From NCBI GenBank assembly GCA_019095985.1, contig CM032662.1, forward strand, positions 14,309,036-14,373,035: 64,000 nucleotides of DNA, in the 5' to 3' direction. Every line of letters begins with the position of its first letter. Within the stretch, counting starts at the first letter, position 1. The stretch is from Streblospio benedicti (Eukaryota > Annelida > Polychaeta > Spionida > Spionidae). Made by a program: the position numbers and the translations under genes. Positions 25,801 to 37,800 of the stretch are shown piece by piece. The notes beneath the pieces were generated by a model. The model saw only the letters and a program-made list of their open reading frames with translations. It had not been told where the DNA came from and did no database searches.

Positions 25801-28800
25801 TGGAGGTTCTACTGTTCAGTAGAATTTCCAATTAGGACCTCCTCTATAACGAGTCCATCTCTATAGTAAGAGCATTTATTGCCGTCCCAATCCTTCATAT
25901 AGAGACCAATGTGAACCTCCATGCAACCACCCTATTGACACTATTGAGACCACTTGAGGCCAGTCCGAACTGTGGTCTTAATAGAGAGGTAACTAGAGGT
26001 TGATTCTCAGGTATATATCTGATTCATACCAAAAGCCTTACATATGAAATGGTGACCAAATAGAAGAGAGGAGTCAGCGAGTGCCTCAACCTTCTGTGTC
26101 AATACTTAGAATGTTTTCTGCCCGATGTACTATCCCCTCTGTGTATAAAATAGGACCTGCTCAAAGAGAAGCAGTCTGGTGGTTAACTCATGCACACAAC
26201 ACGTAAGGCAGTGGATGAATTGATTGCTAGCAACATGTGCATTCTGTGGACTTCTGGAGTTGCTAGTATACAAATGATATAAAGCATCACTACACCAGTT
26301 TTCTAATCGCTGTCTCAATGAAATATTTATGTATGATCATAGTGGTGTCAATTTTTACCCGCACTTTGTCCAATCTCAATCAATGAAAACTCTATGATGC
26401 TACAGCGTGTCAGAAAGAAATGATAAAGACTGATACTGTTTGTCTATTTTTTTCCCAGAATGCAATTGTTTGTAGCCACCAGCTGGTTTTAGACAGGAAC
26501 TACGATTAGAAAAGAAATGTATAACCCCTGTGTATTTATTCTAGGACCTGCTGACAGAGAAGGAGTCTGGGGGGTCCCGGGTGCACGGTGCGCTAGAGTC
26601 GGGAGAGCGTCTGTACCCGCACACCGCGGTGGAGGGCCGCGAGATCGTGCGACAGGAGCTACGCACTCTCCGCGACAAGTGGGAGGCCTTCACCGACGAA
26701 CTGTCAGAGACGCAGCGACGACTCGAGGTGGGTCCCCGGTCAGGGTGGGTCGTGAAAGTAATATGCAAGTGCACCAAGTCAGTGGTTTAGATGTGGATGG
26801 TAGAAAGGAATTAAACAAGGTTGAGATATTACTGATGCATTGTAAAAATGATCTGAAGAGGTGGAGACCTTACCATTCCATCTTGTTGGAATTTTCATTC
26901 TGTTAGCAGCAGTCTATTTCATCTTATATTTGTATTTCCCACTAAAGTTGAAGTTACTATTCTGTGGATGAAAAATTGGCATTTGGCCGTTATTTAGGTG
27001 AGCTGACCTGTTTTCCGTTTTCCAGGTGAGCCTGTTGGCTCTGTCCTCATTTGAGGAGAGCCTCGAGCAGTTTGCGCGCTGGGTGCAGGAGACCCACGCC
27101 AAGATGACGATGGATACCGAGCCGCGGCCCACACTGCAGGAGAAAAAGCTGCAGCTGCAGAGCCACAAGGTGAGGAAGTTCACGGGACCTAGCTTATTCC
27201 TTCGTAAATGTTATCACCAAATCAAATTCCTGTGAGATTTCTATATATTGTTTGCTCCATAATTACTCATAGGTAATACATGAAAATGTTCTGTTTTTGC
27301 ATTTTTCAGTTGTTCATTCTTCCAAGGTTGAGGATTTTCACTGTACCCCTAAAATAGACTGATTCATTTTCATAAGTTCATCATATCATGAACGTATGAA
27401 CTAATCATGTCAATACATGTATTCCAACATGATGAACACATTCAATGACTCATCTCCAATGCTGTCTGCCGTGTTTTAGGTGTCGCACCAGGACATCGTG
27501 TCTCACCAGCACGTGTTGGACTCTCTGTGTGAGCGCGGGCGCTCGCTGGCGGGTGGTGCCGGGGCGGAGGCGCGGGTGGCGCGCCAGCTTGCGGACACCA
27601 CCGCAGAGTACAGCACCCTGTGTGAGGACAGCAAGGTAACGTAGATTAAGATTTTCTAATGTGTTTTTCCCAAGTTTGCTTGTGAATTCAATTCATCTGA
27701 GTAGGTTATTTCATCTTCTTGTATGTCATATAATACTTTCGGAGATAATCCTGTAATTGGAGATTAATCAGGACTGATGTTCAATTCTATTCTCTTCTCT
27801 GCGTTTTCTATACCAAGCAAGTTCCTACCACTGTATTGACAAAGCTGAAGACAGGTTTTACAACCCTAAGACAGCAAGGTAACTAAGATCATGGGACCGT
27901 TTAGGTAGATCCTGTAACATCTGTACAAACCAGTCATAATCTGAAAAACGGGATTATCTATAATCCCACGTTTCTCGCAGACATCACTGCAGAGTACAAC
28001 ACGCTGTGTGAAGACAGCAAGATAACAGCACTTTTTTAAATTGACACCATTCGTACAAATCAGTTATAATATGTAAAGTCGCTAGAGCACGATAACAGTG
28101 AATTGCGACTGTAAACAACCACATTTACATTTACATTTATAATCTGAAACGCAGGATTATCTATAATCCTAAGTTTCTCGAAGACACCACAGCTGAGTAC
28201 AGCACTCCAAGGTAACGACAATGAAGGCTTTCTAATGTGTTTTTCCAAAGCTTGCACATGAATTCAATTCTAATCTTCTGTATCTGTGTTTTCTATACCA
28301 AGCAAGCTCTTACCACTGTATTGACATAGCTGAAGACAGGGTTTACAGCCCTAGGCGTCCATTTGACGACATCAAATGGCCTTGATCGGACTCGAACACA
28401 GGGACACTTGATGTAGGTAAATGGAAGCTTAGGGTTGTAAAACCTTTCTTCAGCTATGTCAATATAGCAGTAGGAACATGCTTGGTATAGAGAACACAGA
28501 GAGAGAAGAATAGAATTGAACATCAGTGCTGATTAATCTTCAATAATTGGATTATCTCCAAAAGTATTATAAGTTATAAAACTTACAAGAAGGTGAAAGA
28601 ACCTACTCAGATAAATCTTTTCTCGTTTAAAAGCGACGTTTCTGAGGACATTTCGCCTGCTTCAGACTTCGCTTGCAAAGATGTTGTATTATGTGTATTC
28701 AATTGATGTTTGTCAGTATTCACAATTGTCAAATACCCGACAACAGTGAAAGTTTCCTATAAAATCAGACCTATCACTAAGCTACACTAAGATGGTTACG

Positions 28801-31800
28801 TAGCCAGGATTGTATGATGTCCAGTTCTTGAATACATTATTGATGATAGTATGAAAACAATCTGTCATTCAAATTGCACAAGAAGTGTTCTAAAACTTAA
28901 AGTAATGTCAGGGAATAAAGGTTCCTTCAGAATTTGAAGTGTCACTTGATTTATGATTTGGTCTTGAGATTTTCTGATACACGCGTATTTATGGAATGAC
29001 ATATAAGTAAAGTCGAGATTTAACCCTTAAAACTCCAAAGCTTCTGTATGACATCCAATAAGTTGACTTTGATACCTAAATACAAGAATAATTATTATTG
29101 TACATGTATACAATATATGCATTTCCAAGGTAGAAATAATGGAATATAATATAGTATGGACGTAAAAGTGAACCCTTTCAACTTGAACACTTTCAACTTA
29201 TTCCATTATCGTTTGTCTCTCTTCAAAGTGAACTGTATAATGAATGGCTATTTTGGTAGCTTCAACCGTTCAAGAGTGAAGTGACTGATAATGGTATTAA
29301 TAATGTTTGAGGCTTGAAACACAGGACTTCATTATGTTAATGTTGTCTCCATATCAGATTGTCTCTTCATAATCTTATACAGTCAATTAAGATCCACGAG
29401 AACGTACTATGTGTATTTAGTCCATGAAAAGCTCAATGGAGAAAACATCTATGTTATTTTAACCTCTTTGACTCCATATGATATTTATATAAATACTCAG
29501 CGAAGTTTTTGTTACATTCTTGACTTTGCTAAATGTGGGGAAAGAATCATAACTGAGTATTGATGTATGAGGGACATTGTTATTTTTGAGGTTCATTGTC
29601 AATCTGGATTTCTGTTAACATGATCCAGGTTTTGACATGGATCTTTAATGTCCTGGATAAAGTGGATATCCATGATATGAACATGGAAGACATTAAATTG
29701 TCAAACAGAAATTTATGCAAATAACCTTGATATAAGCAAAGCATTTGGATAGGAATATCTTGGAATATAACTTGCATTTTATTAAATTCAGGCATGCATT
29801 TGGATTTCAAATATAGTAATTTTTGCAAGTGGGATACATCATAAAACCTTGGATTGATAGGTTCTGTCTTCTATCAGTATTGATCTTTTCATTATTTGAT
29901 CAAATAATGGTATATAAAATAGGCAATTGATAGTGTGTAAAGCATAGGCATAGTGTGCAAACGCATATATTGCTTCTGACAAAATTGATGATATGAATCC
30001 GTATTTGCATGCACCATAGAACAGAAGTGTGTGGAGAGTGAAAGCAAATCTCTCCTGCATGATGGACCGAGAATGTTTGGATTTTGATCCATTGTGAAAG
30101 TGGTTGGATCAGTGGCTAATCCAGATTATAGGGAAGAATAAGAAGTGGCATATTGTCATAGGGAGAGGGAGATCACAATAGATTTCAATCAGATTCAAAG
30201 AATCATAAAAAAACCATGAAATTACATTTTAATAGATTTAGAAAGATGCAAAGATTTTACGCTTGGATTTATGGTAGCGAGCCGTTTTACCACAGAATGT
30301 TTAAAACCTCTATAAGAAAATATTCCTAAATTATCACATTGTTATGATTGAAAACCATTAATGAAATTGTGCACGCTTCAGCACCTACAGGTTGTCATTA
30401 TATAGAAATAGATATTTTGATCAAGTGTTTGTCTTCAGATTAGTCTGTTTACTCTGATCATTATGAGAGATACAATCAAACTGTTATCAATCGCCACAAG
30501 CCTGAAATCTATTACAGTTAAAGTGTTATCATAACGAAGACATTATGTCAATAAAAAGCTAACTCATTTACTCAATTTTCACTGGTCATATGGTCAATAT
30601 AGGTGCATGTGTTACATATTGTAAATACTGTGGTGAGGTTGAGTAGGTTACACTTACAATCTAAACAAAAGAGATACCTGAAACTGATAGTGTAGACCAC
30701 ATCAATCGAGACATCAATAGTATACACATGATAGGATACTTGGTGTATATTTTGATGTAATTGTATTTGGTGTATGTTTGGAATATGGGATACATGTATT
30801 TTCAAAGCCAAACTAAGTACTGTTTCATGATTATGGATAGTGACATATTATTGTTTGATGTGAAGACAGTTAATGAAAGTAACACGTAAACAAAAAGGCA
30901 TTCATGTGCCAAATGCACACGATCATATTATATTGGCTTTGATGACTTCTCCCACACTGAGGAGTTCAGCCTTCTAAATGGCAACGTATCACCACTGCCT
31001 CTATTCCCAGCAAAGCAAGAGACCACTCAGAAAATTGTTGTAACAATCGCCTATTGCATCTAGAAACAAACTTTCAAAACGCACTAGGATCATCTTTGTA
31101 ATCGTTTAAGTCAAAAACTGTCAAAATTGGATGAGAATCATATCTCAAATCAGTACGAATTTACAAAAAAAAAAAAAAACTGGCAAGCGTTTGCCAGTCC
31201 TAGCACACAACGGTGGCAGCACCAGTGCGATGTTCCCCCCCTCCTCCCCCTGCCGCGGTCACCATCATGTTGCACCTGGCCGTGCTGTTGCAGTCGCTGC
31301 TGACCCGGCTGGAGGCGGCAGTCAGCGACCACGCCGCCTACACGGACCACGCCGCACAGTGCCAGGAGCTCATCACCACCCTCACTGACCGGCTGACCGC
31401 CGTGGTCACTCCCACCGGAGACCGCGCCACGCTCACCAACAAGCTACAGCGCCTACAGGTGAGCCACTGACCGCTCACTGACCATTTACTGACCACTATC
31501 ACTTTTGATATTGACCTTTTTTTAACTGTTAAGGACCTAACTTTGACCTGTTTGTCATACGACCTTGATCTGTTAATAAGGAGATTGACATGCCTTTGAT
31601 CTGATTTTGACCATCTATACTTTGACCTTCACTTCCCCATGTGGCCTGACTTTGACCTCTGCACTGTACCCTTGACCTAACCTTGATATGAATTCAACCT
31701 GACTGTAATCACCTCGACTATGACTTGCTTGTGACATTGACCTTGACCTGACCTTATTCTCCCCATGACCTGACCCGTTTACCATGTTGCGCTCCAGGAA

Positions 31801-34800
31801 CTAGAGCAGCAGATTGAGTCCGGCGCTGGTGATGTGGAGCGAGCGTCGGCGCTGGCCGAGGGAACCCGGCGCTCCACGTCGACGGCCGGACGCGAGGCGC
31901 TCAACCGAGAGGTGGCGCAGATACACGCCGAGTGGGAGGAACTCACAGCTAAGGTACCGATGGGCTTCATCGCTGCTATCAAACACAAGATTAACATGAT
32001 AGGTTTTGAGGGTGTTAACAGTTTGTTATGGGCATCATCATTTTGTGTCCGGATATTCATGAAAAGTTTGCTTTTGATGAGGAATCGCAACATTTAGAAC
32101 AATGTGTGATATTTCTTTTTGAGGAAGAACTGGAACATGTAGGTCAAGTTCAGCAGAAAACAAATGCTGCAAATTGTTTCGAGTTTTTATGCCAAGCACT
32201 AGCTCAACAACTTACTTTCCATACATTCCCCATTATGTGTAACTTCTGCTCAATCATTATATGAGTCTACAATTAAGCGTGATTTCCGCCCGTGTCTCAG
32301 GTTACCGAGGGCCGGTCCTGTCTGGAGAGCGCCGTGTCTCTGTGGGGAGAGTGGGAGAGCAGCCTCGACACGGTGACCGCGTGGCTGGATGCCACAGAGA
32401 CGCGCGTGAAGGATGTGCCACTCGTCAACACGCTCGAGGAGAAACAGGACACGCTCGCAAAGGTCAAGGTGAGGGCAAGGTCGATGTGGGAAAGTAGGTC
32501 AAGGTGAGGGCAAGGTCGGTGTGGGAAAGTAGGTCAAGGTGAGGGCAAGGTCGGTGTGGGAAAGTAGGTCAAGGTGAAAGCAATGTTGATGTGGGAAAGT
32601 AGGTCAAGGTGAATGCAAGGTCAATGTGGGAAAGTAGATCAAGATGAGGGTGTTTTACCCTCTTTAAGGTCAATGTGAGGGCAAATGCAAGGGTGAGATC
32701 TGAAAGGCCATTGCAATTTAACTTGACTAATTCTTTTACCTTTTCCAAATTATGACCGGTTTTGGGCTAGTGTTACAAACAAAAGAAGGTAATGGTACCA
32801 TGTGTACTCAATCATATTATGCTATGTTTCATATGTTTTATTTATTTATTCTTTTATCACAAACATATTTTCAGTGTAATATTGTATAGGCCAGATATGC
32901 CCAGGCAACACATATACTGACGTTTTAATATGTATTGTAATGTTTTATATGTTATATGACATCAAGAAATAAGCAAAGTATGTTCCGAGCTCTGTCATGT
33001 GTTCACTGCCTATGGTGCGGCTGTTTCAGGCCCTGCGTGAGGAGATTCAGGGCCGCGAGGGAGAGCTGGAGACGCTGGGCGACGTGGCCCAGAGTCTGGC
33101 CCACACCTCAGGGGAGACACGCGTCAGGAACACGCTACACCAGGTCGCGACCATATACACAATGTACACATGCAGGTCATTCAGTGCATAAACATCGCCA
33201 ATACAGCATTCTGATTGATCTAGAGGCGTGCTCAATTGTACGATTGAGCAGGCTAAATTGAGGACTCTCGGTTCACACCTTTACATCATTGTAAAGCCTG
33301 TCGTATGGTTTGAATAGTTGTATGATACTTTTATTACAACCACCTATCACCGTGTAAACGTTTATGATTGACACTCCACTCGCATGCTCCGATCCTACAA
33401 TGTACCACAGAGACAACTCAAGCTCCCTTTAGAATTTTGATTCTAAACGTCAGAAACACGCTACACCAGGTGCACAGTCTATCATTCATTGTTTAAAATC
33501 TTGCCAATTCAGTGAATGTCCTCAACAAAGGAAGAGTAAACAAAGGAAAAACTGAATAACGGAAACTTTTCTCAAGCATTAGCTTATAATAATGTAAGTA
33601 AACCCTCTAAAATTGAAGGATTTGTGATTGCAAATTTCCGTAGGTGAGGACACTCACAGTACAGCATTCTGAATGGTTTAGAGACGTGCTCAATCGTACG
33701 ATTGAGCATGGTAAATTGAGCATGCAGACTCAGTTCACACCTTTCCATCATTATAAAGTAGGACATATTCACCTGGTTTGAATAGTTGTATGATACTTTT
33801 ATTACAACCTCTTATCATCATGTAAACTTTTATGATTGACACTCCAATCGCATGCTCAAATCCTACAATGTACCTACAGAGGTACTACTCAAGCACCCAT
33901 ATACAATTTGAATCCTAAACATACCGCTATTCAAACGTCAATGGTATTGTAGCTTGAAACATTGTGAATCTAAGGGCTGGGCTTTAACGTAAATGTGTGT
34001 TACACATGCACTTGGCTTTTACATGTCTGTATACTGACGTGAGCGTTTTGCTGGTAGGTGCGGTCTCGGTACGAGTCTCTGTCTGTGGCGGCGCGGGATC
34101 AGCGTGGCAGGTGGGAGCAGCAGGTGATCCAGCACGCGGAGTACCGCGAGGTTTACAGCGCGCTCACAGCCTGGCTCGCAGACACCAAGGAACAGGTGAG
34201 ACGCTTATATAGGTCGACCCGCTTAACTCGATCTTAACGGGAAGGAATATAAAGTTTGAGTGACTGGGAATTTTGAGTAATGGGTGATGATGAAGTGAAG
34301 TAACATGAATGGAGCGCTACATACTTGAGTTATCCATAGGTTTGAGTGGTCAGTATTTGAGATAAATGGGTCAAACTATATTTAAATCTTGTTTAGTCAG
34401 TTGTAAGTTATGGATAGAAGAAAGAGAACAGTCATATTTGGTAGCAGATAGGGTATGCTGGAAAAAATACTGCTCATCTTCTTTTAATTGGTTACTGCAT
34501 TCTTCTCAGTCAGACTTCTGTGTTAGTAAATTTTAGCTTATTTTTAGCTTTATTCCAGCTGCATTAAGTAGCAACTTTTACTACGTTAGCCACTAAAGTG
34601 TCAAAGACCACTCTTTTCCTCCCACCCTATGTTTCTTGTGGCCCATAGAAACCAAGCAGAGAAGTGAGACGATTAAAGGAAACTTTACTAACAAACTCCT
34701 CATGTACATCTAAAAACAATTATAGCTATATGTAAACACATATGACGTCAACATATAATACAACTACATACCATGGGCAGATCCAGGGGCTGGGGTGCAG

Positions 34801-37800
34801 GGGACGAGGCCCCCCCCTCCCCTTTTTACACCGAAATACTTCATTTTCATAGCGTTTTTGACATGTCCGCCATCGATCGCGCATACAAAACCCATGAAAT
34901 CCTTGAAGTGCGCCCCCCTTTTCCAAAAACCTGGATCTGCCCGTGCATACAGCATACATTACATCCTGCAACCATGCTTGATGACCCCCTGTTCCTCACC
35001 GCAGCTTGTGGTCCTTAGAAACCGAGCAGAGAAGTGAGATGATTAAAGGAAACTTTACTAACAAACTCCTCACGTATATCTCAAAACAACTACATGACTA
35101 ATGTACTCCACAGGTTGACTCCGTCCCTGTGACGGGCGACGCTGCGTCCCTGTCGGCGGCGCGGGACCGCCTGGCGTCCGTGCTGGGCGGCGGGTCTGAC
35201 CCGGGGGCGGCTGCCGGCACCGCGGGCCTGGGCACGGCCCAGGCTGCCGGGGAGGCCGGGGAGCGCCTCTTCCCAGACACCGCCGGCGCCGGCAGGGAGG
35301 CGCTGAGGGCGCAGCTCAGGACCGCAAAGGTACGGCACAGAGTAAAGTAGAACCTCTCTATTAAGACCACCCAAGGGACTGACTTCAAGAGGTCTCAATA
35401 AGAGCTAGTCTGTTTACAGAGGTTTAGAATGGTGCCTTTATAAAATTTTCGCACAGAGATGGTATTATTGTAAAGGTGGTCTCTTTATAGAGGTGATCTT
35501 GATTGGAGTTTCTACTGTATTATATCAAATAACAGTCGATTCTTGACATTTATCAGTATAATGTTGCTTTATGATCCTTTGAGGTTATGGATGCTGGTAT
35601 TGATTGATTGTTGATATTGTTAACCAATCGCTTTCACTGGGATGTGTGGGAATGCATACAAAACATCTCAACTTCAATTCGACCATGATAATTCTCAATG
35701 TATCATTCCACCCTGTTAACTTCTCCCTCCGCCTCCAGGACGTGTGGGAGTGCATCGTGTCTGCGGCGGGTGACAAGCAGCGCCGCCTGGAGTCTGGCGT
35801 CTCGGCGCTCTCTGCGGCTCGCTCTGCCGGCGCCGACCTGCGGCGCTGGCTGGACGATGCCCGCGCCACGCTCGCCACGGCAACCGCGGTGCCGCCACCG
35901 GGAGGCGCCACGGAGCGGAGCCTGGGGGAGGCTCGGGCGGCACTCCACGCGGCACGTGCCGTGCAGCAGGACGTGGTGGGACACGCGCGGGTGCTGGGGA
36001 GTGTGGAGGAGAAGGCTCAGGCCGCGTACACGGTGAGGAACACTGACTAGACATGCAAACGGAACCGTAAATGAACGTTAATCCAATAATGTGGTTTGAA
36101 ACACTTTTATCATTCAAGCAACATCGAAGTATTTACATAATGTAACGTATTTGACATCAACATCAACGTAGATTTTCAATATATCTTCAGTGTATCAATG
36201 TGAAATGTTTAAAAACCACATTATCAAAATAACGTTCATTCATGGTTATCCGTTCGTTTGTCTATGGAAATCTGTGAATGAACTTTGTGAATGTGTTTGT
36301 AAACGTTCGTCAATCAATCATTATAACATTTTTGACATGAAAAATATAATGGATTTTTTTTAAAAATATTCTTTATATCTTCAATGTAGAAATTTGAAAT
36401 GGTTGAAACGACCTACTAGAGACTGCAAAATGCAAATCTGAGAATGAACTTTGTGAATGTGTTTGTAAATGTTCGTCAGTCAAATATTGTAACATTTTTG
36501 ACATGATAGATCTGAATGGAATTATTGGAAATATCAATGTAGATGTTCTATCTATCTTCAATGTAGCAATTTGAAATGTTTGAAACGATATTTTCGAAAA
36601 TAAAGTTCATGATCGGATTCTGCTGCTTTAATAGTCGATATCATTTGTTTTAGAGATATTCAAGTAGTACATCAAGACTCATACTCTAATATCAAATAAT
36701 GCTATTACTATATATTAAAAATTGATCACAATGCGCCCCCATTCTAGCCCCATATCCTCTCTCTCCTCCCAGATCACTGAGGCCCCTGAGATGGAGGAGT
36801 TGACCTCCGACCTGCGGCGTGACTACGAGTCTCTGTCGCACGATGCTGCTGCTGCCGTTTCGAGGCTGGAGGGTTCCGTGGGGAGCCGCGCCGCGTACAG
36901 CGAGGCTGCTGCGGCGGCCACCGAGTGGATCCACCGCGCGGAAGAGAGGCTCGGGATGTGCGCAGACCTGAGGGGCGGAGACCGGCACAGCACGGCCAAC
37001 CGCAGGGACAGACTTCAGGTCGGTGCAACTGCCCCGTTTAATAAGACAATATAGAGAGGTCTCAGTGGAGAGGTGGTCACTCTGTTGAGGTCTATTTATG
37101 AAGGTTTGGGACCACGACAAATGGGGTTATTGTAGATGTGGTCTCAATAGAGAGGTGGTATTCATCGGAGGTTTTACTGTACTAATGTCAATGTCCAGCC
37201 AAAGGTCCACCCCAAAATTTGGTCTGTGTCAAAATTTGGGTGATTTAAGTGCTAATGCTAATGTGCCTTGGTTTAAAATGCTTTCTTTCAAATTTATGTC
37301 TAAACCTTAAATACTATGGTGTTTGGATAGTCATATACAAGAGTTTATTAGTGACAGGGGGGTAAATTTCCTGATAAATGTTTGTTATGTACAATCTCTG
37401 AAGTTGTTTTGTGATAAAATTCATAATTCTCTGGTGACCTGGCTTCTTCACAATTCGAGACGACAAATGGATATCTTCAAACCATTCAATTCACAAGTTG
37501 AATTGTATGCAATTATGTCTAGTCTTCCTGCATATATATTGACCACCATTTTAAAAATTACAAATAACTTTTCCCCTCCAGGACTTGTTGTCCAGCGTAC
37601 CTGATGGTCAAGCCAAGGTGGACAATGTCCAGTCTCTGTATGAGGCAGTGCTGGAACATACCGGCCCTGCTGGCCGCGACGCACTCGACAAGGAGGTAGG
37701 TTCAAATCCCACTCGTACTTGGTCAGCTATGATACTTGTTAACTTCACTTTCACTGAATAGACACACAGACAAATAGAGAGGGGAGATAACCCCTTTTCT

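Larger units (their letters stand above)
27692..28620. repeat. Large inverted repeat enclosing E36 junction echoes
   Basis: The left arm (about 27692-27885) and right arm (about 28425-28620) are imperfect reverse complements sharing AATTCTATTCTCTTCT and CTTGTATGTCATATAATACT. Between them lie two copies of the E36 3' end: 27979-28021 reads DITAEYNTLCEDSK, and 28183-28212 is a shortened copy. A third donor copy, GACAGCAAGgtaac, is at 27881-27895. Confidence 0.75.

Noticed and set aside
28621-31293. Possible hidden exon or nested gene in the largest intron
   Set aside because: E36 is D and E37 is A, so the register needs no exon. No open frame shows spectrin motifs or any other family, and composition is uniformly AT-rich.
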